A stretch of DNA of 64,000 bases. It comes from Bacteroidia bacterium. Its GTDB lineage: Bacteria; Bacteroidota; Bacteroidia; Bacteroidales; Paludibacteraceae. The notes under the pieces are model-generated. The model ran no database searches. It saw only the letters and a program-made list of their open reading frames with translations, and was not told where the DNA came from. The DNA lies in the NCBI GenBank assembly GCA_021152555.1, contig JAGKVE010000006.1:1-64000 (forward strand), given 5' to 3'. Below, in pieces: positions 15,974-24,479 of the stretch (its first letter is position 1; the number at the start of each line of letters is the position of its first letter). The position numbers and the translations under genes are program-made.

Positions 15974-16867
15974 ATGATCACAAATCCATTCAATTCAGAG
16001 ACCTTTCAGGAGAAGATGAAGCCGTTAACCAGTATGGCTTACAGATCGCTTGAGTATGAAAACGTAGAGAGCAGCATCGTAAAGGTGTGTGCCGAAATGA
16101 GTGATAAATTAGGTTCAGCTACCTATGAATCTATCTGTAGTGACAAAGACCCATCGACGGTAAAGGCAGAGGCATTGGATTACTTACAGCGTGCCATCTT
16201 GCATTTCACCATATATCACCATATCATCTACCTCATTGCCAATGTGAGCAACGACGGAGTGACTGTTACAAAATCGGATGACAAAACAACTATCTACAAA
16301 TATCAGCAGGACCAATTGGAAGAGCAACTGGTAGCGGATGCATGGTTCTGGCTGAATAGACTGATTATGTATCTAAATGATCATTTGAAAGATTTTCCGG
16401 AGTGGGCGTCAAGTACAGAACATACCCAGTTGAGTGATCTGCCGGTTAAGGTCTCCGATTTTGAGCGTATAGTAGGCGTAAGTGATCCGACCTTCTTGTT
16501 ATATGCCGGATGGATAGTGAGAGAGGTACACCGGGAGTGCATCTTGAGTTGTCAGGCGGCGGACGCTTCCCTGAGCGAAGTCCAGAAACAAGCACTATGC
16601 TACGACGTAATGGCGCGCGCATGCCGCCGCCTGGCATTTCATGCACTGCCGGCTCCTATCCGGGTAGATATCAATAACGAGATGGGTAAGAATCATGCCG
16701 CGCAGGCAGACACGACCGTTCGGGAGAAAGTAGCAGAGATATTTGCTGTTAAAGCCAAAGCGTACTGGGAGAGTGCTGAAGCTGAGATTGCCAAAACGGC
16801 TGAAGGAGAGACGGCCGTCTATGGTCAGGCACGCCGGTTGTCGGAAAATGACAAGTTTGCCGTATGA
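15974..16867 (+). CDS. Phage protein of unknown function, DUF6712-like
   Basis: This 297-residue, helix-rich cytosolic protein resembles the DUF6712 proteins of Bacteroidales prophages, though the match is made from memory and is weak. It is the first gene behind a late-type promoter, and its stop overlaps the next start by 4 bases. Its place beside the terminase suggests a head or connector role. Confidence 0.6.
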   Translation: MITNPFNSETFQEKMKPLTSMAYRSLEYENVESSIVKVCAEMSDKLGSATYESICSDKDPSTVKAEALDYLQRAILHFTIYHHIIYLIANVSNDGVTVTKSDDKTTIYKYQQDQLEEQLVADAWFWLNRLIMYLNDHLKDFPEWASSTEHTQLSDLPVKVSDFERIVGVSDPTFLLYAGWIVREVHRECILSCQAADASLSEVQKQALCYDVMARACRRLAFHALPAPIRVDINNEMGKNHAAQADTTVREKVAEIFAVKAKAYWESAEAEIAKTAEGETAVYGQARRLSENDKFAV

Positions 16868-17733
16868 AAGAGGTAAAGCTAAATAAAGGTACGATAGAAC
16901 TTCCGGAGGACTGGTCGGAGATGCCGGAAGCACAGCGGGTGATGGGATTCGAGAACTTAGCCATGGTAATGGCTCACTTGATGACACCTTTTGAATGGCA
17001 ATGCCGGATGTTACTTTTGTTTACCGGTTACAAACCGGCGCGCAAGCAGTTTAGCCAGGAAGAGCGCGACAGAATCAATGAGAATCTGGTCCGATTAGCA
17101 GAGATGCTGGATTTCGCATTTACGGTTGATGAAAGCGAAGACGGCAAAGGTTTACTTCGGCTGAATTATGAGATGCACGATTGCCCGGTGCACTTATTCA
17201 GTAATGCCGGAGTGCAGCCCCGGTTTGTGAGGGAGCGGATTATAGATACGAATCTGACGGCAGGTATATACTCCGACGCCTATGAATTGCTGCAGATGAT
17301 CCATGATAAGGATAATACCCCTGAAGATACGCATTTCTACATGTATAAACTGGCACAGACACTATGGCGCGTTGATTCGCAAGATACTGCTATGCCGGAG
17401 CCGAGCGCCGGTGAGCTACTGGGAGTGACGGTGTGGTTCACCGGCGTGGTGCTTTTCTTTCAAGAGCACGCCGTATATAGCGTGCTGTATGAAGGCGGAG
17501 AGGCTGATGAAAAAGCAGAAGATCACATATCGTTAGGAGTCCAGGATACGATACTTGAACTCACTATGGCCGGTCATCCGGATGCGCGCTCACTGCCGCT
17601 GATGGAGTTTTTCGATATGCAGGTAAAGATGCTGAAGGACCGTATCGCGGAAGCTAAAGCAGAGGGTACCGCTGTAGCAGACATCGCCAAGAAATCAAAA
17701 TTACCATTATCCACCATTTTAAGATTGATATAA
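16864..17733 (+). CDS. Hypothetical late-operon protein
   Basis: This 289-residue protein is not recognised. The N-terminal 90 residues are helical with aromatic clusters (FEWQCRMLLLFTGYKPARKQF) and the C-terminal 60 residues look like a coiled helix ending in an HTH-like stretch (ADIAKKSKLPLSTILRLI). It overlaps the previous stop and ends 1 base before the next gene. Confidence 0.65.
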   Translation: MKEVKLNKGTIELPEDWSEMPEAQRVMGFENLAMVMAHLMTPFEWQCRMLLLFTGYKPARKQFSQEERDRINENLVRLAEMLDFAFTVDESEDGKGLLRLNYEMHDCPVHLFSNAGVQPRFVRERIIDTNLTAGIYSDAYELLQMIHDKDNTPEDTHFYMYKLAQTLWRVDSQDTAMPEPSAGELLGVTVWFTGVVLFFQEHAVYSVLYEGGEADEKAEDHISLGVQDTILELTMAGHPDARSLPLMEFFDMQVKMLKDRIAEAKAEGTAVADIAKKSKLPLSTILRLI

Positions 17734-17734
17734 T

Positions 17735-18271
17735 ATGGATATCGTAGAGTTATATCGCTATTTTGCAAAATTCGTACCGGTAAAGGTACTGAAAGAGAAC
17801 TACGTTCGTTCGGGTGCTGCCAGTGATGCCGAATCCATCCAGGCGGAGGTGTTAGCCGATAAAAGCGACCACCGTATAGAGACGATAGGCGATTATTTGT
17901 TCCTTGGAGACGCGGATTTTATGCTGCAAAGGCTCAGGAACAGTAACAAGCAGCTACTGATGGTAGATTCCGACCGCGAGGATTACACACCTAATTCTGA
18001 TAACGGATCCAAGATGACAATCGGGTTGACGGTAGCGGAACACTACAACCGGAGCAATACGGATGTGGTGAGCGAGTTGGCGTTACAGAACAAGTGCCTT
18101 GAGACATTGAGGGGTATCCTCAAACGCATAGGTGAAGATATGGATGAAGGGTGCGAGAAATTCTATATAGAAGGCGATAGTTACGAGATCCGGTTCTTCG
18201 ATGCAAAGACCTTAAACGGTCTGATCGGATATACTGCATTTTTCACTATTACATCTCCGAGTTATGAATAG
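17735..18271 (+). CDS. Hypothetical late-operon protein
   Basis: This 178-residue protein with mixed alpha/beta composition is not recognised. Its C-terminal half (YIEGDSYEIRFFDAKTLNGLIGYTAFFTI) could be a beta-rich virion-neck type domain, but this is a guess. It overlaps the next gene by 8 bases. Confidence 0.65.
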   Translation: MDIVELYRYFAKFVPVKVLKENYVRSGAASDAESIQAEVLADKSDHRIETIGDYLFLGDADFMLQRLRNSNKQLLMVDSDREDYTPNSDNGSKMTIGLTVAEHYNRSNTDVVSELALQNKCLETLRGILKRIGEDMDEGCEKFYIEGDSYEIRFFDAKTLNGLIGYTAFFTITSPSYE

Positions 18272-18665
18272 AAAATCCATAATCATACGGAAACAACTGG
18301 AGGAGGTCTATACCATCCGGGAGCTAGACAAGAGAGATGCGATAGAGTATCTCTCCGAATTTGGCGAATCGTTCTCTCAGGATCCGCCCACTTCTGACAG
18401 TCAGATAGCCGGATGTCTGAGCAAATCGTATTTCCGGGTGCGAAAGGATGAGAGAGGTGTGCTGCATATCTATGGGTGTAGTGAGAGTGTTATTCTGTGG
18501 GGTGTGATGGCTATTATGAAAGAGTGTTTCGACAGTGAACCGGCAGATGAAGTGAAGGAATGCGGGATTACGTGGGTGAAGGAATCCGGATTACTTGAGC
18601 TACTGACCCTGCAGCGGCAGGGAGCCGTACAGCAAATGATTGACAGGATCCTTAAAGCATGCTGA
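18264..18665 (+). CDS. SufE-like sulfur-acceptor protein encoded in the prophage
   Basis: This 133-residue protein follows the SufE pattern along its length. An N-terminal helix leads into AIEYLSEFGESF; then DSQIAGCLSKSYF places a cysteine at residue 51, the position of the acceptor cysteine in E. coli SufE. GVLHIYGCSESVILWGVMAIM follows, and the C-terminal helix runs ELLTLQRQGAVQQMI. SufE accepts sulfur from the desulfurase SufS for iron-sulfur cluster assembly. The gene lies in a phage late operon with no SufS partner, so it may act on the host desulfurase or reuse the fold structurally. The family call rests on motif reading only. Confidence 0.68.
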   Translation: MNRKSIIIRKQLEEVYTIRELDKRDAIEYLSEFGESFSQDPPTSDSQIAGCLSKSYFRVRKDERGVLHIYGCSESVILWGVMAIMKECFDSEPADEVKECGITWVKESGLLELLTLQRQGAVQQMIDRILKAC

Positions 18666-19090
18666 AGATGAATACGGAAGGAATGATCAAGCATGAAATG
18701 GTCGTACAGACGCTGCAGTGGGGACTGGATAAGTTGCGCCGCGCTCAGATTGAGCAACTGACCGCCAAGAGAAGTCCTATCGAGCAAGCCGGGTTTAACT
18801 GGGATGAACTGTTTGAGAATGTCAGCGGTCGCATGGATGGTGTAATAGGCAGTAACGGCCATTACAGGATTATTATACCAGTAGATAAAAAACTACGTTT
18901 CGCCGATATGAAGAGGTTGGGGAGTAAGAAGGGTGCTAACGCAGCGGTGTATAACCGTCCGACATGGGGTGTGCTGTTCGGCAGGGATGACTCCGTACGT
19001 ACGCGCTTGCGCCAAGGGATAAGCGATTCGGCCAGAGAGGAGATATTAGCACAACTGAAAGAAGCGTTTGACCTAAAAGCAAATGGATAG
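18659..19090 (+). CDS. Hypothetical late-operon protein
   Basis: This 143-residue basic protein is not recognised. Its centre is beta-rich (GHYRIIIPVDKKLRFADMKRLG) and its C-terminus helical. It overlaps the SufE-like gene by 7 bases and closes the plus-strand operon at a bidirectional terminator facing the terminase gene. Size and place would suit a tail-completion or connector protein. Confidence 0.62.
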   Translation: MLKMNTEGMIKHEMVVQTLQWGLDKLRRAQIEQLTAKRSPIEQAGFNWDELFENVSGRMDGVIGSNGHYRIIIPVDKKLRFADMKRLGSKKGANAAVYNRPTWGVLFGRDDSVRTRLRQGISDSAREEILAQLKEAFDLKANG

Positions 19091-19159
19091 AGCCCTGACA
19101 GATGGCTGAAAGTCTGTTAATAAGTCCAATGTGTTTTTCTTGGTATTAGATTTAAGGTA

Positions 19160-19192
19160 AGAAGGCACTTCGTTGTGAAACGAGGTGCCTTT
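19160..19192. terminator. Bidirectional terminator between convergent operons (33-nt duplicated element)
   Basis: A 13-bp stem (AAGGCACTTCGTT with AACGAGGTGCCTT, one G-T pair) around a GTGA loop carries A and T tracts on both sides. The same 33 bases occur exactly at 32818-32850. It overlaps the stop codon of the minus-strand terminase gene. Confidence 0.85.
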
Positions 19193-20918
19193 ATTTGAAG
19201 CCTGTAAAGCCGGCATATCCGGAGATGTCGTGATGGTCTGAGACATTAAGGTATTTCCTAGAGAACTCTCCCCATAGGAGATACATGAGTGCAGAAGCAA
19301 TCTGGGTGGAGCCAAACGCCTGCTCTTCAAACGGTCGTTTTTCTGAAGACTTATCCAGTTCCACTTCTCCGGCGGTGCGTTTTAGTGGTGAGTTATAGAT
19401 CGATGATATCAGGGCTTCACATTCATTCTCGTCTATCAGGATTTTTATTACAGGAATGCCATGCACCTGGTAATTATCATTCCCGGAGAAGAGACGAGAA
19501 AGCAGATGCAGATGCTGCTTATAGTAGATAGTGGGCTGGCCTAATGACATTAACTGCACATACCAGCCTCTCTGCTCAATCTCCGATTTGAGCGTGAAGG
19601 CATCGGTATCTGATGTATCTCCGAAAGCGGGCTTGTACTTCTTCCATTGTGGGTCGCGTTGGTTGCCGGCACGATCGTAATGAAGGAAGATTTGCCGGTT
19701 GCGCATTGGCGCAAAGAAAGTCTGAAAGAGGTGCGCTAATTGCGGCTGCTGCTCGGGCCAGAAGGTATAAATATCCTTCAGCACATGGAACTCGGATCTG
19801 TCGTTGTTGTACTGGCCGATGACCATGGATGTGAACGGTCCCGGATCGTAGCCGATATAAAGGGGTGCATTCAGATCACAATGCTTCATATCTGCACATG
19901 TGAAATTTGCCTGCTCTCCAATGGAAAGAGATTCTATACGCTCTAGATTATAGGTATCGCTCTCGATGTACTTGGGTCCGAACTTAGCAAAGAACATATC
20001 CCGGACCCGGTTTTCCCGGACGGAGAAGATAGAGGTATTGAGCGATGCTTTGTCCAATGTGCCCTCCATCTGCTTCTGAATATAATCCGGTCCGAGAACC
20101 TTGATATTCGAGAATGACGACGCCCGGAGATAATAGACGGTACCCCGGCGCAGCTGTGTCAGTACAGCCTCCAGCCGGTTGCAATAATTCGTGAGCTTTC
20201 TGATAGCCTGTTCGTCATGGCGGATAACTGCTTCTTCCAACAGGTAATAGCGGTGGTTAAGTTCGAGTGCGATGCCTTGGATTGTACGGATACGCTCCGG
20301 ATCCATCTTTTTCTCGTAGCTGAGAAACCAGTCCTGATCGGTCTCGACATTAGGCGTGGAAGTAGTGCCGGTGGTTCCCATGAAATACGGACTATCGTAG
20401 AAGCATGTCGATTTGGACCGCATCGCCGGCCGCACATTCTCATCCACTACACGCTGCTTAATATGCAGCATCTCGTCCATATACAGGTGCGCGATATTCT
20501 TACCATTGGCACGCTCCGGCCGCTCACAGCTGACAAACTGGATGACAGTGCCGTTATAGAAGGAGATGGTGTTCTTCCAGTCGGTAATGAGTGTGCGGCA
20601 TTCCTTGAAATGCGCCGGTGGCTGCTGGCCGATGCTAAAATACATATCCTGCTCATAGTGCTCGGAGAAGAACTCCATGATGCCGGGGACGAGGTTCTCG
20701 AATATAGCTTTGTAGGTAGAGGCGAGGAATACCTGTACGGATCCGGGCATGGAGTTCTGCACGCGATCCATACGTGGACCGAGGATGTGGGTGGTTTTTC
20801 CTGAGCCACGCCCAATTTCACAGAACAGATCCTGAGTATCGGCCAATAGAGCCAATGTCTGCACCGCTGAGAAATACTGCTCCTCGAAATGCTCTCTATC
20901 TATCTTACGTTTCTTCAT
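19191..20918 (-). CDS. terL: Phage terminase large subunit
   Basis: This 575-residue DNA-packaging motor has an N-terminal ATPase domain with Walker A GRGSGKT (residues 36-42) and Walker B HLYMDE (144-149). The C-terminal nuclease domain begins near residue 345, with the first acidic residue in YIGYDPGPFTS. It pumps DNA into the prohead through the portal and cuts concatemers. It overlaps the start of the upstream small-subunit candidate by 14 bases. The gene is last in the minus-strand structural operon, an arrangement opposite in direction to the capsid genes. Confidence 0.92.
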   Translation of the reverse strand: MKKRKIDREHFEEQYFSAVQTLALLADTQDLFCEIGRGSGKTTHILGPRMDRVQNSMPGSVQVFLASTYKAIFENLVPGIMEFFSEHYEQDMYFSIGQQPPAHFKECRTLITDWKNTISFYNGTVIQFVSCERPERANGKNIAHLYMDEMLHIKQRVVDENVRPAMRSKSTCFYDSPYFMGTTGTTSTPNVETDQDWFLSYEKKMDPERIRTIQGIALELNHRYYLLEEAVIRHDEQAIRKLTNYCNRLEAVLTQLRRGTVYYLRASSFSNIKVLGPDYIQKQMEGTLDKASLNTSIFSVRENRVRDMFFAKFGPKYIESDTYNLERIESLSIGEQANFTCADMKHCDLNAPLYIGYDPGPFTSMVIGQYNNDRSEFHVLKDIYTFWPEQQPQLAHLFQTFFAPMRNRQIFLHYDRAGNQRDPQWKKYKPAFGDTSDTDAFTLKSEIEQRGWYVQLMSLGQPTIYYKQHLHLLSRLFSGNDNYQVHGIPVIKILIDENECEALISSIYNSPLKRTAGEVELDKSSEKRPFEEQAFGSTQIASALMYLLWGEFSRKYLNVSDHHDISGYAGFTGFK

Positions 20919-21534
20919 ACTCTACATCCTCCACGCCCATTTCGAGTTTGAGGTCGTCCATGACACGCTCCTTATCTTTCGTCGATAGATTAGAACTCTC
21001 GATGAGTACTGCGGATCTGCGCAGCAATTCACGTATGCCATCAGAGCCTAATCCCAGTCGCTCCAGTTGTACATCCGGAGATACCAGGATGCGGCGGAAC
21101 TTCACACGTTCCGGATCCACACGCCCCGCAGCGGCTGTACACCTGTACTCGCGCGCCTGGTCGTATGCACGCCGTGCAGCTTCCAGTTCGCCGTTCTGCT
21201 CACAGAGTTTACCAAGGCGATCCATCTTATCGGCGTAGTAATCCAGCCATTCCTCTGCAGTATTCTCTGATCCGGAGTGCATGAGCGAGACCGACTCTGA
21301 TATACGGCGTCTGGCTGTAGCTATCGAGATGGCAGGAAATTCCTGCTGCAGCAACCGCGCAGCAGAAAGCATGGAGCCATCTGAGTTATCGCCGGTAAAG
21401 AGTTCGTAAGCTCTGGTGAGCTGCCAGATGTATTCTGCCATCTCCGGAGATAGCCCGCAGGTATCTTTACCATGCGATGCCACGATAGTATTTATAGTTT
21501 TAGGCGAGAGATTTTGCAGTTGATCTATTTTCAT
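20905..21534 (-). CDS. Putative terminase small subunit
   Basis: This 209-residue helical protein has an HTH-like N-terminal third (PKTINTIVASHGKDTCGLSPEMAEYIWQL and ISIATARRRISESVS) followed by a helical middle suited to ring assembly. It directly precedes terL with a 14-base overlap, the usual position of the small subunit that recognises the packaging site. No strict sequence motif defines this family, so the call rests on position and size. Confidence 0.72.
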   Translation of the reverse strand: MKIDQLQNLSPKTINTIVASHGKDTCGLSPEMAEYIWQLTRAYELFTGDNSDGSMLSAARLLQQEFPAISIATARRRISESVSLMHSGSENTAEEWLDYYADKMDRLGKLCEQNGELEAARRAYDQAREYRCTAAAGRVDPERVKFRRILVSPDVQLERLGLGSDGIRELLRRSAVLIESSNLSTKDKERVMDDLKLEMGVEDVEYEET

Positions 21535-21654
21535 TTCTAATCCGGTTGGTTTGTTGCAATCCCTGTATTTTCAAGGGCTAAAATCATATTTCCGTCTTTT
21601 TCAAATCGTGGAGTCCAAGCGCTGCGACCAGCGTGCGCGGGCTTCGGTGACACA

Positions 21655-21772
21655 TGGACATGTTTTGGACATTTTCGCAAAACTGCTAAAGTGCTGATTA
21701 TGCGTCTTTTAAATATTTTAAGTGTGAGCAAAAGTGCTCAAAATTTAAGGTTTTTGGACAAAAATTTGGACA
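21655..21772. repeat. GGACA repeats upstream of the terminase small subunit
   Basis: TTTTGGACA or TTTGGACA occurs at 21663-21671, 21752-21760 and 21765-21772, with a related ATGGACA ending at 21660. The 64-codon minus frame here has no support as a gene. Together with the neighbouring iterons, the repeats mark this gap as a control region. Confidence 0.45.
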
Positions 21773-21959
21773 TTTAGCAGAAAAATATCCGTTTAATGGC
21801 CAGTGATTTTGATTTGCTCCCGACATGAATGTCGCTACCAAATTGTTCCACGGTCATTTTGCGGTCCCCAAACATACCTTAATTATCATATACGCGTGTG
21901 TGCAGGCGCACGAAACTGAAAACATGCGATTTTTTTTGCAAAAAAAATTCAAAAAATCC

Positions 21960-22299
21960 ACTCCTACACTCCTACACTCCTACAAAACGCATTCCGGCAG
22001 GGCTTGCACCGTGGCATATTATATTATATAATATATTGATTTTCTGTATAATATATATAAGAATGAGCCGATTATTTACCGTTTGTTTTTCTGTAGGAGT
22101 GGTGTAGGTGTTTGTAGGAGTTTGTAGGAGTAGCGTCTTTTGGGTTTGTAGGTTTGTAGGAGTGTAGGAGTGAGTTGCACCTACAATGTAGGAGTAATTT
22201 TCGGCTTCTCCTACAAACATACAAGAACAAAAATCGCTCATTTTCAGCAGGTTAGTATTTTACACATCCTATTTTGTAGGAGTGTAGGAGTGTAGGAGT
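21960..22299. repeat. GTAGGAGT iteron array with AT-rich core: candidate replication origin or packaging site
   Basis: Twelve exact 8-bp copies of GTAGGAGT occur in a gene-free gap. Three tandem copies read on the minus strand at 21960-21983. Copies on the plus strand start at 22093, 22114, 22124, 22156, 22164 and 22188, with three tandem copies at 22276-22299. The two triplets form a perfect 25-bp inverted repeat around the rest. A nearly pure A/T stretch lies at 22017-22061. Iterons beside an AT-rich segment are typical of replication origins, and a place next to the terminase small subunit also fits a packaging signal. The region 21535-22365 holds no other feature. Confidence 0.6.
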
Positions 22300-22365
22300 G
22301 AAAAAAAACGGAAATTATTTGAAAACAATTTTTTTTGCATATTTTTGTCTTTTCACCCTAATTTC

Positions 22366-23892
22366 TCATCCTACCGGTGGATTTTGATCTATCCGGTCGG
22401 ATGGGGTAGTATCCTGCTGACGGACGGGAATCTCGATGTTAAAACCGAGCCTTATTTTTTGTTCCACGGCTCGCGGGAAGTTCAGTTGGATTGCTCTGTT
22501 TATCTCCTTGCATACGAATTGCTCCGCGTAGGTGAGCGCATTGAGATAGACGATGTAGTTGTAATAGACATCGGAGCCGGATTTTGAGATGACACCATCA
22601 TTCTCTACATTCGTAATTGAGGAAGAGATACCGATGCCAGCCAGCGTAACTTTGTCCGCGCGCTCGTCGTACTTAATCACCGAATCGAAATAGTCCTTGA
22701 ACTTAGACGGGAACTCCGTAAACTCCCAGCCTTCCTGACCGACCTTGGTAGTAGCGTACAGTTTGCCTTGGTTCTTACCTTCTCCGGATAAGAGGCTGGT
22801 AATCTTCTCCAGCTCATTGGCTATCAGATCATCCACCATGTTCGGAGAATAGCCGTATGGCTTGTTGCTATCTGGTTCTACCAACTTCACGCCCCGGTAC
22901 TCCCGCACATATTTAGCCGGATCCGTATTCGACACGTTCTGCTGGCATAGCATCTGCAGCGTATTGGTATGGAACTGCACCCATGCCTGCGGGATTTTGA
23001 CATGCACATGTGCATTGAGGGCGTTCTTCAGATAGCTATTCAGATACTTAGGCGTGAGGTTCGAAGCCTTCACCCATTCCCGGAGTCCTGCGAACCACTC
23101 ATTATAGGCATATACCCATTTGCCGAAAGTCTTACATCCGTTAAAGGCTATCGCATTGGGGTGTTTGTACGGGTCTGCCGGGTCGAAGCGGTCGTATATC
23201 TCGAAATCGGTAGAACCGGACAGCATCCAGTCGCCCACAGCTACATAATGGCAGTCATTCTGCTTGATGCGCTTGCGAGTAACCGGCTCATCGGTGGCGA
23301 GTCGTGCCTCATCCGCTCCGACGTATTGCAACGCCAGAACCGAGCCGCGCTGGTAGCCTTTCATCATTCGCCCTTTAGCAAAATGATATTGGGATATACA
23401 GGTGCGTACACGATAGAAATCAGCAATCAGCTGGCGGAGGTAATCGCGGTAGTTATCGACGCCGTGATTCTCCCAGCTATCAAGCCACGCTTGTATCTCG
23501 TCATCCTCTATAGGCACGCGCACCTTCTTACCGTCCGCTATCTGCTCCTGATAGAGATACGGGCCATGCCCATATAGGAAATCCTCCTGTTTGCGCAGGA
23601 TGCCGGGCAGCAGCTTATTCTCCCGGATCAATGCGTCCACTTCTTGCGGATAGAGGTTGTGGCGTTCTCCCCAGATGGGCACATGGTAGGCACCCACAGA
23701 GAGGCATATATTCTCTCCGATATACGGGTGATACAGGCGTTTGTAACTGTCGATGCGTTCTGCATCGTCATCACTTAAGCCGTCGATGGTGAACATAGCC
23801 ACGCCTCCGTTCTTAGCGCGTGTATATCCCAAGCCGTTACCAAGGAACTCTGTTTCGGCACCCGGAGTGCTTACTTTTTTTGACTTTGTCAT
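22366..23892 (-). CDS. Phage portal protein
   Basis: This 508-residue protein is the likely portal, the ring through which DNA enters and leaves the head. Its position between holin-side genes and terminase, its length, and the central part (VDALIRENKLLPGILRKQEDFLYGHGPYLYQE, later GISSSITNVENDGVISKSGSDVYYNYI) suit a portal. The longer open frame begins with a TTG that lies inside the promoter, so the ATG at 23892 is chosen. It is separated from the terminase genes by the iteron region. Confidence 0.75.
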   Translation of the reverse strand: MTKSKKVSTPGAETEFLGNGLGYTRAKNGGVAMFTIDGLSDDDAERIDSYKRLYHPYIGENICLSVGAYHVPIWGERHNLYPQEVDALIRENKLLPGILRKQEDFLYGHGPYLYQEQIADGKKVRVPIEDDEIQAWLDSWENHGVDNYRDYLRQLIADFYRVRTCISQYHFAKGRMMKGYQRGSVLALQYVGADEARLATDEPVTRKRIKQNDCHYVAVGDWMLSGSTDFEIYDRFDPADPYKHPNAIAFNGCKTFGKWVYAYNEWFAGLREWVKASNLTPKYLNSYLKNALNAHVHVKIPQAWVQFHTNTLQMLCQQNVSNTDPAKYVREYRGVKLVEPDSNKPYGYSPNMVDDLIANELEKITSLLSGEGKNQGKLYATTKVGQEGWEFTEFPSKFKDYFDSVIKYDERADKVTLAGIGISSSITNVENDGVISKSGSDVYYNYIVYLNALTYAEQFVCKEINRAIQLNFPRAVEQKIRLGFNIEIPVRQQDTTPSDRIDQNPPVG

Positions 23893-23916
23893 AAGAAAAA
23901 CAGTATAAAATTTGTG

Positions 23917-23947
23917 CAAAATTACTATTCATTTTTGACATATCAAA
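23917..23947 (-). promoter_or_regulatory. Late-type promoter of the portal gene
   Basis: On the minus strand, GTCTTTTG with TTTG at 23947-23944 and TAATTTTG at 23924-23917 have 19-base spacing. TTTTGATATGTCAAAA is a related but shorter dyad. The promoter is about 25 bases upstream of the portal start. Confidence 0.72.
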
Positions 23948-23981
23948 AGACACAAAAAATGTGCATTTTTTTGCTCAAAAA

Positions 23982-24013
23982 TTTGCATATGTCAGAATTT
24001 TTTTGTACCTTTG
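23982..24013 (+). promoter_or_regulatory. Promoter of the orphan RNA
   Basis: TTTG at 23982-23985 and TACCTTTG at 24006-24013 with 20-base spacing form a full host-type promoter. It points away from the portal gene and towards the 3' ends of minus-strand genes. Confidence 0.72.
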
Positions 24014-24019
24014 CACTGT

Positions 24020-24174
24020 ATTTGAAAATTATGCGATTTAGCAGACCGTTTGCGCCGTGTGGCTGACACTATACAAACAGGCTCACAAGAATAGGTTCTT
24101 TCTTTAGTTAGAATCCATTTTGTTTTTGAAATCCACCGCGTCCCATGGTTGAGCCTGCCATGGGGCGTTTTTTT
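24020..24174 (+). ncRNA. Orphan small RNA with own promoter and terminator
   Basis: Transcription from the promoter at 24006-24013 would give a roughly 155-nt RNA ending in a strong terminator: a 10-bp stem 24139-24148/24158-24167 with seven T residues at 24168-24174. No plus-strand gene lies in it. GTTTG and CAAAC can close a domain containing the GCC-GTGT-GGC hairpin and the motif ACACTATA. A similar arrangement occurs in the leader of the Abi gene at 31 kb. The last two bases touch the stop codon of the convergent gene. Confidence 0.62.
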
Positions 24175-24478
24175 ATTCCAATGTCACATCGTGCCATGTG
24201 TCTGCGATCCGGATTTTTGTGATTAGGTGCTTGCGGCACTGTTTTGACTCGCCGGTATCGAGGTCCTCGAAGTAGAGGAACCGGTCTGTCATGGTGAATT
24301 TATGCCGGGCGGATCCCGCGGCTTTATCTCCATCGGCATCTATCGGCCGCGCACGTAGCCGGCATCGCTCGTATTTACGCACGCTATATGGTTTCGTGCT
24401 TGTATAGAAGACCAGCCCGAAGTCCTTTCCGGCTTGCCGAAGCAGCCTCATACGGCGTATAGCCTCTGTAACCGTCAT
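24173..24478 (-). CDS. Hypothetical phage protein
   Basis: This 101-residue basic protein is not recognised; its second half is beta-rich (KFTMTDRFLYFEDLDTGESK). It starts 1 base after the preceding gene's stop in the minus-strand operon and ends within the terminator of the orphan RNA. Confidence 0.62.
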   Translation of the reverse strand: MTVTEAIRRMRLLRQAGKDFGLVFYTSTKPYSVRKYERCRLRARPIDADGDKAAGSARHKFTMTDRFLYFEDLDTGESKQCRKHLITKIRIADTWHDVTLE

Positions 24479-24479
24479 G

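Noticed and set aside
21537..21731. 64-codon minus-strand frame upstream of the terminase small subunit
   Set aside because: No start signal or family, and it overlaps the GGACA repeat region; more likely chance.
21960..22299. CRISPR array
   Set aside because: Units are only 8 bp, partly in tandem and in both orientations, with irregular gaps; there are no spacers of uniform length and no cas genes.
22969..23577. 202-codon plus-strand frame opposite the portal gene
   Set aside because: No promoter, start signal or family; a shadow of the portal gene.
23893..23919. N-terminal extension of the portal from a TTG at 23919
   Set aside because: The extension overlaps the -7 promoter element, so it could not be transcribed from that promoter.
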